This document shows positions 41,101-49,760 of a DNA stretch of 49,760 nucleotides, one piece after another (the stretch's first letter is position 1; each line of letters begins with the position of its first letter). Source of the stretch: a virus. The DNA is taken from the IMG/VR virus record IMGVR_UViG_3300030329_004601, positions 1 through 49,760 of that record; one strand, written 5' to 3'. Both the position numbers and the translations under genes were made by a program. The notes beneath the pieces are model-generated. The model saw only the letters and a program-made list of their open reading frames with translations. It did no database searches and had not been told where the DNA came from.

Positions 41101-43675
41101 CCACTTTGGATAAGATCCTTATTCCGTCAGGACTCGTGTGCAAAAGCTCTTTAGACTTAAAGAAGCTCGTTTCCAAACCCTTCTTTACATTAAATACTTG
41201 CTTAGTTTTTATATAATCAATCCATCTAAGGACATCAACTTCATGGGCATTTTTTAAACTTTCTCTTCCTATGATGTCCATTTTTTCATTCATATTTTTA
41301 TTCTTTTTAAACCCTGCCTGCTTCTCGATAGCCTTGGCATACTGTATTAATCCCTTTCTAGTTTTTTCATTAAATGATACTGCTTTTGGCTTCTCAATTA
41401 ATTGTTTTAATTTTGAACTAAGAGCTCCAGGCATGGTGTAGAATTTCTGCCCAAGGAATTTAATCGAAGACATGGCTCCTTTTATAAGTTCTGGCGTTGC
41501 AATAGGCCCTTTAGCCTGAACTGTAGATGGAACATTAAATCTAGGTATGTCAACCATAGGATTACCACCAACCTCTCTGGTTGTTTGAGAGAATACATTA
41601 TCAAGTTTATTTATTAATCCGTCAACCTGCTTCATCTTTGAGACAGACATTGTTTTCTTATTCTCGGCTATACTTTTGTTTGGATCGAACCCTTTAACCT
41701 TCTCAGCTAGAAAGTCCTTTACCCATTGTTTGTGGTTTACAAAATTACTAAGAAGCTCTCCACCTTTGTTTTGTATGAATTTTGCATATTCCGTGATAGT
41801 ATTAACGATAGGCTTTGTTCTTGCATTGTCAGGAAGCTTCTGGCTTACAGTATAGACCAGTTGATCTTTATTTTGCTCTGTTAAATTAGGATCTTTAACT
41901 ATATCTTGCACACCCTGCCTATCTAGATCTCTTAAATTTTTAGCTTCAACCTCTTTTGATATTTCGGATACATCTCTGCCTTGATACGCCTCGTCTTTAG
42001 CCTTGACGACTTTCCTGGCTTCCTCAATACCCATCTTAGAGATGTCAATATTATACTGTTTTGCTTTTTCTTTTACAATTTTATCTGTATATCGAGTTCC
42101 ACCCCTTGCTCCGACAGAAGCATTTAATTTATCCAAGCCTTCGACTATTCTTTTTTCAACGGATATTCCTAATTCTGCTTCTCTAGGATCTTTAGATTTT
42201 TGTAATTTCTTTGAAGCAGTTAAAGACACCATTAAAGCTTCATATACTTTAGGCCAGGTCTCTTTGAAATTCTTTGTGTCTAATTTTTTTGATGCAGCCT
42301 CTTGAAGAATAGCTAGTGCTTCGTTAACACCACCAACATCTTTAACCTGCTTTTTATTTAATTTCTCTAAACTTGATTTTATGACATCAATTGCCTCTCT
42401 GGAAACATCAGGATCTCTAGCTAAATTACCCAAGGTTTCTTCTACGACCTTTACTTCCTTAGAGGTTATATCAGTTTTAAGGCCCATGTTGATAAGAGCA
42501 TCTTTTGCTTCTACTTTCAAAACATCGATAGAAGGTTTTAAAATTTTACCATATGTATTACCCCAAGCTTTCATTCCAAAAACCATTGCAGCGTTAGTTC
42601 CAACCATTTGCATATAATCTTCAAATTCTGCAGGTTTAGATATACCTTCTTCGCTAGCGACCCCTGATACTGCCATATGGAGAGCTTGAGGAACACTTAA
42701 AGCTGCGATCTCTGCTCCTGCCATACCACCCTGGCTGTACAGCAATCCTTTTAATACATTACCTTTGAGTTCTTCATTTAATAATAATTCAGATCTCTTT
42801 GCAGCCATGCCAGTTCCGACACCACCAGCTAAAGCACCGATAAGGCCAGACTCAAAAGCAGATTTAGCGACATAATTTGTAAGATCCGATCCTCTCTTGC
42901 CTTTATTGTGCCCATCAAAAAATGCGTGAGTGCCACCAAAGAATGATAAGTTTGCAAATCCATGAGCAGCTCCTTTTGCAGTTGAAGTAGCTATAGGGTT
43001 GAATACATATTCAGTTGCTTTTGTTTTTCCCCAAGATTCTGCTGTTTGGATAAGTCCTGTTCTTTGTGCAACTTGACCAGCACGAGTCTGAACTCCTCTT
43101 ACCAGCCATTCATTAGCAGCTTTGGTGAGCCCTGGAGCGAATCTTGAAGCGACAGGTCCCCATACAGGCTTTGTTAGCTTCGCTCCCCACTGCCAAAACT
43201 TTCCACCTGCAAACATTGTTGCTATATCTCCTGGCATCGCCATTCCTATTACAGGGGCAAGCATGTCCTCCCACCATGTGGTATTTTCATATTCTTCTGG
43301 GCTGTATCTTGGTTTTCCTGTGGCAAATTGTTCTGAAGCCCCTGTTATAGATTGCATGTAGGCCTTTTTCCACATAGGGGCAGAATTTTCATCAATGAAC
43401 CAATCGAAACTTTCCTCAAGAGTCGATAGTTTCTTAGAGTGGTCCTCTTCTCCAGAGCCTATTGAGGGGACGAATGATTTTTTTACTTCTTGTCTTTTTC
43501 TATATAAACTTAAACCTTCTTGATCAGGCTCAACAGTAGAAGGATCTAATTTCAGTCGTTGGATCGCATCGGCATAGGCTCGTGATGGGTAGTCTCTTAC
43601 ACGACCTGCACTAAAAGGGACCTCCTCTAGATACCTTTTAAAAAGTTCTTGTTTGCTAATACTATAATCAGACAT
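38135..43675 (-). CDS. Giant internal virion protein, 1846 aa
   Basis: Last late gene and the largest in the window. Residues 130-340 hold several Gly/Ala-rich hydrophobic stretches (MLAPVIGMAMPGDIATMFAG, FESGLIGALAGGVGTGMAAK, MAGAEIAALSVPQALHMAVS) that could enter membranes; the rest is long, helical and basic. The part near residues 1330-1600 (ITRSMNPALWKEAKEHGVLD, HKAASPALVFQKLAASKTQD) resembles the large polyvalent internal proteins of podoviruses. Likely ejected with DNA, as T7 gp16. No transglycosylase or polymerase motif seen. Confidence 0.7.
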   Translation of the reverse strand: MSDYSISKQELFKRYLEEVPFSAGRVRDYPSRAYADAIQRLKLDPSTVEPDQEGLSLYRKRQEVKKSFVPSIGSGEEDHSKKLSTLEESFDWFIDENSAPMWKKAYMQSITGASEQFATGKPRYSPEEYENTTWWEDMLAPVIGMAMPGDIATMFAGGKFWQWGAKLTKPVWGPVASRFAPGLTKAANEWLVRGVQTRAGQVAQRTGLIQTAESWGKTKATEYVFNPIATSTAKGAAHGFANLSFFGGTHAFFDGHNKGKRGSDLTNYVAKSAFESGLIGALAGGVGTGMAAKRSELLLNEELKGNVLKGLLYSQGGMAGAEIAALSVPQALHMAVSGVASEEGISKPAEFEDYMQMVGTNAAMVFGMKAWGNTYGKILKPSIDVLKVEAKDALINMGLKTDITSKEVKVVEETLGNLARDPDVSREAIDVIKSSLEKLNKKQVKDVGGVNEALAILQEAASKKLDTKNFKETWPKVYEALMVSLTASKKLQKSKDPREAELGISVEKRIVEGLDKLNASVGARGGTRYTDKIVKEKAKQYNIDISKMGIEEARKVVKAKDEAYQGRDVSEISKEVEAKNLRDLDRQGVQDIVKDPNLTEQNKDQLVYTVSQKLPDNARTKPIVNTITEYAKFIQNKGGELLSNFVNHKQWVKDFLAEKVKGFDPNKSIAENKKTMSVSKMKQVDGLINKLDNVFSQTTREVGGNPMVDIPRFNVPSTVQAKGPIATPELIKGAMSSIKFLGQKFYTMPGALSSKLKQLIEKPKAVSFNEKTRKGLIQYAKAIEKQAGFKKNKNMNEKMDIIGRESLKNAHEVDVLRWIDYIKTKQVFNVKKGLETSFFKSKELLHTSPDGIRILSKVEEKTLASLLGAKDGKIENFTTKEQFDLFDLHMHSIGQKKFPNENLYIDAVNEANIQPELLKKVYGKSLKWRVGNSDSMIMYMMGKTFGKKGQKAFSKIFNTLSRIQSHYEAQRRIRYESPMKGAIEVMSKALGDDAAIIKYIVSKSARKNVLRNKELAEKVLSKEHIKLLEKIEKNGLTGREKWVADYHKQFTDGVWEMYKRNLKSSVTKQQFEKATKEIFDRYLKDYTTNVFTNEAREILFSNQETGIFNKYFKKNYKVWAKGYAKKELGIDPTKNPNKFKKAVQELMDNPLLHNGWLSKVKTEVFLQLKNNDKHHKLRNRYLLERLPEFEAFFKHDGKIIQTYESSIDGYLARYADAAAKNLAALEVLPEFTDIGVKYGAKRHTHKILNIMKEYKPMGEWINKSFERLLQVRPEQGGKLIAAGGYFSQIGVMTGLSSPYYTQAVKNVVMGLPQVWGHNGTLATLRAITRSMNPALWKEAKEHGVLDMWSKEYMDRHTRLENLGTYTSKFMSLNGMKSTENWMRVVAFDAARFNYSTLEALLRNENPGWLRGTGRKLLMNTKLRDRIKKQIREELENKYMLSEKDIKLIEKGDLTSNNNLARYETILNKVDNYGHQTALGGTGLVMLPSWMSHKAASPALVFQKLAASKTQDFYRNFVKPMVKYQNPYPMLLAATGTMLGGKALVDYYQAMMHMGNPYDYDKDGKAWKKSMFYLHKGEFFQLFGHMFDPYTTIYGTEQERSLGGRAADFVIGNYTARFASEMWTNTMQIKSPEMFEDFKSKLGLSKGYKTWQDAADDFATRVVTGYGHIRKVSRKEASEFYRKNSQFNTYAAEWASENVKEGADISSYGREHMLPYNKYLRDAFFFGTEDEIVKSTWGIVNALYSSALSAPNGHNRHDFLKHRKDIFRSIKASIDNYNPISYLSKVEKAAFMRTLKPEVKKELDALLKQHEFRKAFFTRAMNTFKHEQKYAPWYHGSESPRPPKLKF

Positions 43676-45666
43676 TATTCAGAAAGAGATTTTATAAATC
43701 TTTTAATTTCTTTATTGTAATCATCTGACAATTTTTTTAGTGCCTTCGAATCAAATGTCATTACCTTTTGTGTCATTAGGATCTTTTGCATTTTATTCAA
43801 TATCTTCCTTTGTTTCTCATTTGGCTTTATCTTCTTTCCATCAACTTCTATAGTGAAGTCTTTATCCTTCAAGATCTCTTTTAGCCCCTTATGATCTGAT
43901 ATATATTTTTCGATTTTGTTTGTAATTGAAGACTGTTTTTTAAATTCAGCTTTTTTAGCTTTTAGATCTTCTTTAACTTTCTGATTTTTCGCTCTATCGC
44001 TTGTCATTATAAGCTGATCTGCAGCTTTAGAAAAATCAAACACCTTTTCAGCAGACACAGGTGGAATGGATGGGGATTTAATTCCATATTTTTTATTTAA
44101 CGCCATATCTAATTTCATGTCCAGTTCTGTTTTATATGAAGACTTTTTATTTATATTGAGGCCTTGTGCCTGACCTCTTCTTATGGCATCGTTAATAACC
44201 TTTTTGTCAGTACTGATTAAAAAGTCTGTATTGTCCTTAGAAAATGGATTTCTTGGGGCTTTCCTCAATGTATAATTAAGAGTCTGAAATATTTTAGTTG
44301 CAAGACCACTGGCAATATTCTCATTATCAACATTTGTAACAGTTAATATATTCTCTTTTATTTCTTCAGGGGTTTTAACAGTTATGTCTCCATTTTCGTT
44401 TGTCGTTAACCCTGTTAAGTTTGCTATAGTGGGATCTGCTGCCACCTTTTTAGTTTCGACTGGATCTGCTAAAGCTTTAGTTTTAGTTTCGACTGGATCT
44501 GCTGGAGGTTTAGTTGGGATTACTGGACTTTCCTCCATCCACTGATCCTCTGGAATAACCCTTCTCCCATCTTCATCTAATACTAAACCTTCTGTTGATC
44601 CTGTAGGTACAGCAGCATCAAAAAATTCATATTGCTCAAATTCCTTTGGATCAAGATTTGACATAAGGAAAAGATTCTGCAAGTAATTATCTCCATCTGT
44701 TATATATTGATAATTAGCATTCATTCTTTTTAGGCCATCCATAACTTGTTTTAGATGGTTCTCTAATCCTTGTGTTGTAAATTGTGACATTGGAAGTTGG
44801 GTGCCATCAGGCAGGGCTATAAATTGGTCTGAATAAGAAGACATTATAGGCTGTCCAGTTACAGTGTCTACACCTCCAGTTTCAAATTGTAAATTTTCTA
44901 TATCCATCTTTACGCCATTGTACTCTATAATCCCTCCAGATGCATCAGCCTGATTTAATAATTGTTTTATTTGAGTAACAGTTCCAAATTGTCCCATCAT
45001 TGCTTTTTCTAGGGCTCCTGCTGTCTCTCCCTTTCTCTTTAGGTGGACATTTTTAAAATAATCAGGACCTTTTAGTATAGCTCTCTTGTCGTTATCTGAG
45101 AAATATCTAGATTCATTTAGAATAGCATTGCCTTTAAAGGCGACATCATCAATGAATTTAATTATAAAATTATTTGGCTGACCTCTGTATGCACTTTGAT
45201 GTATATCTGCGTATTTAGGGATCATATCTTGCATATTAGAAACCATATCTGCTAGTTTCTGATTCTCTTCAACAGTCGGAACTATTTCATTGTTCAACCA
45301 TTGATCATAATATGAATCCATTCTTTTAAACTCATCTTCCATATTAATTCTTGATGAATTATCAGCCTTCATTTTATTAAAGCTGTACTTGGCAGCATCA
45401 ATATAATCTATTGTATCTGCATCAAACTCATTCTGATTATTGGAAACATAATCATTAAACTTTGATTCCATGCTTTCTAGGTGGTTTTGGTTTAAAGGGT
45501 CATTGGCAGCCAGCTTTATCCACTTCTCCATATTCCCCATATGTCTAGATCTTAAAGCATTCGCAGTTCTCGAAGCCGAAGCATTCATACTTTGAATGGT
45601 ATTAATAAGATTTAAAGCGTTATTTAGATCATCATAGGGATCTTTTGTTTTCCATCCGTTTGCCAT
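43675..45666 (-). CDS. Internal virion-like protein, 663 aa
   Basis: A hydrophilic, mostly helical protein rich in Asp, Asn, Lys and Gln with two close repeats of DPVETKTKALADPVETKKVA near residue 400. It precedes the giant protein and is coupled to it by a one-base overlap. The layout is that of T7-type core proteins encoded in a row. Function inferred from position. Confidence 0.6.
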   Translation of the reverse strand: MANGWKTKDPYDDLNNALNLINTIQSMNASASRTANALRSRHMGNMEKWIKLAANDPLNQNHLESMESKFNDYVSNNQNEFDADTIDYIDAAKYSFNKMKADNSSRINMEDEFKRMDSYYDQWLNNEIVPTVEENQKLADMVSNMQDMIPKYADIHQSAYRGQPNNFIIKFIDDVAFKGNAILNESRYFSDNDKRAILKGPDYFKNVHLKRKGETAGALEKAMMGQFGTVTQIKQLLNQADASGGIIEYNGVKMDIENLQFETGGVDTVTGQPIMSSYSDQFIALPDGTQLPMSQFTTQGLENHLKQVMDGLKRMNANYQYITDGDNYLQNLFLMSNLDPKEFEQYEFFDAAVPTGSTEGLVLDEDGRRVIPEDQWMEESPVIPTKPPADPVETKTKALADPVETKKVAADPTIANLTGLTTNENGDITVKTPEEIKENILTVTNVDNENIASGLATKIFQTLNYTLRKAPRNPFSKDNTDFLISTDKKVINDAIRRGQAQGLNINKKSSYKTELDMKLDMALNKKYGIKSPSIPPVSAEKVFDFSKAADQLIMTSDRAKNQKVKEDLKAKKAEFKKQSSITNKIEKYISDHKGLKEILKDKDFTIEVDGKKIKPNEKQRKILNKMQKILMTQKVMTFDSKALKKLSDDYNKEIKRFIKSLSE

Positions 45667-45675
45667 ACAATACTC

Positions 45676-47016
45676 CTATGCGTATAAGTTTGCTAGTTTC
45701 ATAAGATCACCAGAGAGCCTTCCTCTTTCTTTTCCTATTTGCCCTAGTACTGATGATAGTATATTCTCTTGTTCTTCTTGATAAGCAGATCTTTGTTCCT
45801 CAAGCCACTGATTATAAGCACCACTGCCAGCAAGTCCTCCTGTTGGATCAGATGTTGCCATTGCAGTTAATATATCAAAAGTTGGATCTGTTTGAGCTTG
45901 TTGTATATAAGGAGACCACCCACCTACAAGAAGTCTGTCGTATTCTTCTGGATCAACCATTAAATCCTCGACTTGATCTCTATATTTACCTGATTTGAAA
46001 TCTTTATATTGTTGACTGTTATACCATGCTTCTGCTGTAGGCTCTTGACCTTTTGTCATTACATATTGATTTCTAAAGGCATTCATCGCAACACTTTCTT
46101 CTAGACTTCCAGCTTCAGTTAAAAGCATTTGCTCATCTATTGCCAAGTTCCTATAATCTTCTTCTTGAACATCTCCCCATTGCATACTTATATCATTTGA
46201 TATATCTACATCAGACACCCCTTGAGATCTTGCATGTGATGCATAATCTTGAGCCGTTACATATCCTGATTCATTTGCTTTAGGGTTTTCAGGGTCATGC
46301 ATTACTTCATTTGTTTTATACCATCCCCAATAGTCATCATCTGACCGAGGGTCATTCTCAACAAATGGCATATCAACACCCTTTCCTGCTACTTTACCTC
46401 CAAATGTTATATTTTCATAAATATCGCCCAAACCTCTCATATTACCAAGATCTCCACCCTCCTGGACTTCTCCCCATCTAGGACTTCCAGGAAGTATCAT
46501 ATTTGGATCTGTTAGCCCTCTAAGCTCATCATCGCCTTCGTATTCACCTAAATACCAACCTCCTTCACCTAGATTGGCATCCCACCCCTCTCCAGGCATA
46601 AGGGCAGAGTATGCATCTGCAAAAGGTGATAAAGCAGTGTTCATAATAAATCCAAGAGGCCCTCTATCCCAAGGATTCTCTAAATTGTAAATTAAATTGT
46701 CGTCCCTCCAAGGAGTTACTTTTGAATATAGATGACCAAGAGCAACTAAAGGCTTCCCTTGCCTTATAGCTTGCATTGGCTTCGATTTGGTTACATTTTT
46801 ATTCCACCACCTAGAAAGTCTACTTCTATACTCAGGCATTCCTGTGTTAGGATTGATAGTTCCAGACCCCATATATTGAGTGAGAAGCTCCCCTGCTTTG
46901 CCGTGCTTATCAATTAAAGAGGCTTCCATAGGGTTGACATGAGATAATCGGTTGTTTACATACCTTAATTCAGTATCTCCACCTCTTCCTTGATTTTTAA
47001 CTAATTTATTCAACAT
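45676..47016 (-). CDS. Virion-associated protein, 446 aa
   Basis: Acidic, Gly/Trp/Asp/Tyr-rich, with no membrane span; the C-terminus (IGKERGRLSGDLMKLANLY) is helical. The start follows a few bases after the 148-aa gene. Probably an internal or tail-completion protein by position. Family not recognised. Confidence 0.6.
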   Translation of the reverse strand: MLNKLVKNQGRGGDTELRYVNNRLSHVNPMEASLIDKHGKAGELLTQYMGSGTINPNTGMPEYRSRLSRWWNKNVTKSKPMQAIRQGKPLVALGHLYSKVTPWRDDNLIYNLENPWDRGPLGFIMNTALSPFADAYSALMPGEGWDANLGEGGWYLGEYEGDDELRGLTDPNMILPGSPRWGEVQEGGDLGNMRGLGDIYENITFGGKVAGKGVDMPFVENDPRSDDDYWGWYKTNEVMHDPENPKANESGYVTAQDYASHARSQGVSDVDISNDISMQWGDVQEEDYRNLAIDEQMLLTEAGSLEESVAMNAFRNQYVMTKGQEPTAEAWYNSQQYKDFKSGKYRDQVEDLMVDPEEYDRLLVGGWSPYIQQAQTDPTFDILTAMATSDPTGGLAGSGAYNQWLEEQRSAYQEEQENILSSVLGQIGKERGRLSGDLMKLANLYA

Positions 47017-47019
47017 ACC

Positions 47020-47466
47020 TTATTGTCCCCCATATCTTTTAACTGTGGTGAGCCAGTCATTAATTGTTTCCATAACATTTGATCTGTTACTTTGGACTTG
47101 TTGGAGGATGTTTGACAGAACTGATGATCCTGCACCACCAAATTTATCTAAACTGTATTGTTTCATTAAATTCGATAAACCTCCTGATGTAAATCCTCCA
47201 AGATTCCTACCTTGCATTTTCTTTAAAGCAGATCCAGGTTTTCTCATTTCTCTGTCAATCAACGGTTTAAAATGTTCTATATTTGACATTTTGAATGTTT
47301 CTGGATCAACAGCAGGGAACATATTTGATCTAAAGAATTTAGGATTTAAATTATACCTCTCAACCAATGCTCCCATAATACTTGATGGATCATAGATATT
47401 AACATCTAAATCTCCGAAAATTCCCTTTAATTGTTCTCCATATCCTGGATATTTCTGTTCTGACAT
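47020..47466 (-). CDS. Virion-associated protein, 148 aa
   Basis: A mixed helical protein (MSEQKYPGYGEQLKGIFGDL; then PGSALKKMQGRNLGGFTSGG) with Gly/Ser turns. It is tightly packed in the internal-protein gene row. Function unknown. Confidence 0.6.
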   Translation of the reverse strand: MSEQKYPGYGEQLKGIFGDLDVNIYDPSSIMGALVERYNLNPKFFRSNMFPAVDPETFKMSNIEHFKPLIDREMRKPGSALKKMQGRNLGGFTSGGLSNLMKQYSLDKFGGAGSSVLSNILQQVQSNRSNVMETINDWLTTVKRYGGQ

Positions 47467-47474
47467 TTATCCTC

Positions 47475-48368
47475 CTAATACCTTAAATTATTTCTGCCTC
47501 TTTGTGCTTGATACACCCACGGACTGTCCCAACCCCCAGCCGTTAACCTTTTTAAAATTGTTGGAGCCATAGACATAGCAAAATTCCCTAACGGAGATAC
47601 TGATACTGGAGCAGTAGCTTCGGTTGTGGGAGTTTGAGCAAGAGCCTTTGTATAGTCTGGGTTAATAGTCGCACTAGACCCTAATGACGAAATATTTTTC
47701 GCAGCATCTGTAGTATAGCCTTCCCATAAATCGCTAGGTATAACAGCTTCGGCTCCTGGTGAGAATTGAAGTTCACTTCCAGGAGTATGTATAAAATCTT
47801 TTATAGTTACATTGCCTGTAGGGGCATCTTTACCCCCATAAATTAGTTTTTGAACAACGCTCCAATCTGAAGGATCCCCTGAAGGGGTTTTAATTCCTAA
47901 TGTTTTAGGATCCATTGCATACTGAGTAACCCCTTCACTCATGGTTCCTCCTAGTATATAATTTTTTAGTATTTCATCATAATTTCTTAAATTCTCGATA
48001 TCCCCTTCAAGTGGTCTGTATCCCTCATATTCAGAAATTAATGCATCTAATTGTTCTTGAGCCCCCTGTGTTCCAATATAAGCCCCTCCAGCCCTACCTA
48101 GAGTTGCTCCTCCTTTCGTGAAAAGGCCTGTACCTCCAGTTATTGCGTCAAGTATAGCTCCAATTCCACTCCCTATAGCTGTACCTGCATCGGACATCTT
48201 TTCTGCTGTCTCTCCAGTCTCTGTAGTAACATCTTCAGCTTTTCTTGCAAATTCATTAACAATTGTATTTTCACTAAACCGTTTCCACCAATCGGCAAGT
48301 CTTGCTGAAGTCTGAGATTTTAGTTGCCCTACTGTATTTCCTGCGAGTAATTGTGCGATTGTTGCCAT
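47475..48368 (-). CDS. Virion protein with Gly/Ala-rich segment, 297 aa
   Basis: A Gly/Ala-rich, possibly membrane-active stretch (DAGTAIGSGIGAILDAITGG, GATLGRAGGAYIGTQGAQ) follows a charged helix. Such Gly-rich segments occur in ejection proteins such as T7 gp14. The C-terminus is QRGRNNLRY. ATG follows the short 19-codon frame by a one-base overlap. Confidence 0.6.
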   Translation of the reverse strand: MATIAQLLAGNTVGQLKSQTSARLADWWKRFSENTIVNEFARKAEDVTTETGETAEKMSDAGTAIGSGIGAILDAITGGTGLFTKGGATLGRAGGAYIGTQGAQEQLDALISEYEGYRPLEGDIENLRNYDEILKNYILGGTMSEGVTQYAMDPKTLGIKTPSGDPSDWSVVQKLIYGGKDAPTGNVTIKDFIHTPGSELQFSPGAEAVIPSDLWEGYTTDAAKNISSLGSSATINPDYTKALAQTPTTEATAPVSVSPLGNFAMSMAPTILKRLTAGGWDSPWVYQAQRGRNNLRY

Positions 48369-48427
48369 TATTTCTCCCTTTTCTGACGATATAACTTAAT
48401 AAATTTTATACTTTTTTCAAAATGCAT
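48368..48427 (-). CDS. 19-codon linking frame, uncertain
   Basis: MHFEKSIKFIKLYRQKREK is framed by TAATG junctions at both ends, linking the 40-aa and 297-aa genes into one coupled chain. It is very basic. It may serve only to pass ribosomes on and carries the ribosome site (GGGAG) of the next gene. Confidence 0.3.
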   Translation of the reverse strand: MHFEKSIKFIKLYRQKREK

Positions 48428-48549
48428 TATTGTGAGTTGATCCAATCAACTATTTCATTTAATTTATCTATTATTTGTGTTATGAACATTCCTGTCGTGT
48501 CTCTATCTAAAGTTTCCCTGTCATTTGGTTCTAAATTTATTCTATCCAT
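48427..48549 (-). CDS. Small protein, 40 aa
   Basis: MDRINLEPNDRETLDRDTTG then MFITQIIDKLNEIVDWINSQ: a short charged protein with a helical end. ATG overlaps the tail-fibre stop (TAATG). The length and packing support a real gene. Function unknown. Confidence 0.6.
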   Translation of the reverse strand: MDRINLEPNDRETLDRDTTGMFITQIIDKLNEIVDWINSQ

Positions 48550-49724
48550 TATATTGTCATCTCCAAAGTAACGCTAGCATTGACATTTTTAGTCCCACTT
48601 CCATCTGTATATCTTGCAAGTAAAAACACTTGATGTCCTGCACTTAAACTATAACTTAAAGCTCCTGATGTAATCGCATAATATCTACTAGCAGTTAAAT
48701 TACCTCCTACTTCCAATGTACTTCCAATCTGTGTTGCTGTACTTGCTGTACTTGATCCGTTAGCAGGGACAGTTATATCCCATAATTCAAACTCATAAGG
48801 CTCTGTTGATGTTACATAAAAATTTATTCTTGCTCTTGTTAATGTAACTGCTTGGATTGAATTAAAAATAGAATATTTCAATTCTCCTATACCAAAATCT
48901 GAAGCAGATACCGATGTCCCTAGAGATTGGTTCCCAACATAATAAGTATTAACAGCAGACATTCTCCAATTCATAGATTGGTAGGTAGCGTAGGCATATT
49001 CAGTACCTCCTGCATTGTCATCTACATATTTTTTAGTAGCTACATGTGTATCTGCAGAAGGTGTGTATGTCCCTCCATTCTCTTGTAAAATAAACTCTCC
49101 TCCACTTGCCAGATTAATAGACACATCTGTATTTGGAGTTATGCTTAAATCGCCATCAGGATCAATTGTAAGATTTGCATTTGCTGCAGCTGCGTCCACT
49201 GTTGAGATTGTTGTCTCTCCATTATTACCACCTGATGAGATTTGAAAATAATCATCTGTATTTCCGTTCCAAGCATACAATACTAAAGTTGGTACAATAG
49301 CCCCCCCATTTGAAAAGCCTATTATTTTCTCCTCACCATTAAGGATTGTTAAATCCCTTCCACCTGTATTTAAATTTATATCATTAGAAACTGATGATGT
49401 TGAGCTTGTTAAGTTTATAGCTCCTCCACTTTGAAGTGTAAGGTCGCTACTTGTCACAATCTTTGAACCACTTCTGCTTCTTGTTGTTAGATCTACAGTG
49501 CCACCTTTAACCTTTAGAGCACCATTAACTTTGACACTTCCGTTGGGTTGGACTATACTCTCTTCTTTTTTCTTTGTATGTTTAGTTAGAGACTGTTTCA
49601 ACTCTGTCCCATACCATTTATTTGCATATTTAACAAACAATATTGGTTTTCCATTAACTAATCTTACTTGGATATCTCCAATCTTTCCAAGCCTTGCATC
49701 TGGTGCACCTGTCCTATTTAACAC
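48549..49724 (-). CDS. Tail fibre with TKKYVD motif, 391 aa
   Basis: The GTG start has AGGAAG upstream. The N-terminal 40 residues are shared with the partial copy at the window start. The middle is Gly/Ser/Thr/Asn-rich (LTSSTSSVSNDINLNTGG) with repeated short strands, ending near residue 235 in ADTHVATKKYVDDN, a phrase that recurs in many phage tail fibres. The last 150 residues form a beta-rich tip, probably the host-binding domain. Start overlaps the preceding tail gene by 11 bp. Confidence 0.75.
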   Translation of the reverse strand: MLNRTGAPDARLGKIGDIQVRLVNGKPILFVKYANKWYGTELKQSLTKHTKKKEESIVQPNGSVKVNGALKVKGGTVDLTTRSRSGSKIVTSSDLTLQSGGAINLTSSTSSVSNDINLNTGGRDLTILNGEEKIIGFSNGGAIVPTLVLYAWNGNTDDYFQISSGGNNGETTISTVDAAAANANLTIDPDGDLSITPNTDVSINLASGGEFILQENGGTYTPSADTHVATKKYVDDNAGGTEYAYATYQSMNWRMSAVNTYYVGNQSLGTSVSASDFGIGELKYSIFNSIQAVTLTRARINFYVTSTEPYEFELWDITVPANGSSTASTATQIGSTLEVGGNLTASRYYAITSGALSYSLSAGHQVFLLARYTDGSGTKNVNASVTLEMTI

Positions 49725-49760
49725 TTTTCTTCCTATATACTATTGTGATATCACTAATTT

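Noticed and set aside
1-49760. Temperate lifestyle
   Set aside because: No integrase, excisionase or CI-like repressor was seen; the ParB-like and RHH proteins alone do not support lysogeny.

Overview
The window is almost the whole genome of a short-tailed, lytic-type bacteriophage with very AT-rich DNA. It carries a P22-like portal, a large terminase, a scaffold, an SU10-type major capsid protein, a nozzle-like tail protein, tail fibres and a very large internal virion protein. No tail sheath, tape measure, integrase, DNA polymerase, primase or RNA polymerase was recognised. Most genes have a strong AAGGAG-type ribosome site, and an M15 peptidoglycan peptidase points to a bacterial host. Style and gene content resemble uncultured marine podoviruses, but the host cannot be named from the sequence.

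Bases 1-153 and 49608-49760 are the same locus. They hold the same gene junction (end of one tail gene, 11-bp overlap, start of a tail-fibre gene) and differ by five transitions, all at third codon positions. The simplest reading is a circular or circularly permuted genome of about 49.6 kb whose two contig ends come from slightly different strains.

Late block (minus strand). Reading starts near 25.6 kb, runs down to 1, re-enters at 49.7 kb and ends at 38.1 kb. The order is small terminase, zinc-ribbon protein, endolysin, small membrane protein, unknown 343-aa protein, large terminase, portal, scaffold, major capsid, decoration-like protein, a run of small basic and head-tail connector-like proteins, a lectin-fold protein, a calcineurin-like phosphoesterase, holin-like membrane proteins, two tandem Gly/Pro/Trp-rich paralogues, the tail nozzle and fibre genes, and then five or six internal virion proteins ending with one of 1846 aa. 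Genes are packed with TAATG overlaps or gaps of a few bases.

Early block (plus strand, 26.7-38.1 kb). About 30 mostly tiny genes lead into a replication and recombination module: ribbon-helix-helix regulator, Cas4/RecB-like Fe-S nuclease, winged-helix protein, possible annealing protein, ParB-like protein, SSB with an acidic DELPF tail, DnaB-like helicase and RuvC-like resolvase. The phage probably loads its own helicase and SSB but borrows host polymerase and primase.

Between the blocks lies 1.15 kb without a convincing gene (25569-26714). It holds a probable late promoter, clustered TATTAATA palindromes, a probable early promoter and two RNA-like structured elements. Three more compact multi-stem RNA elements sit in the gaps at 32.3, 34.6 and 35.0 kb. 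These structured elements are the most unusual part of the window.
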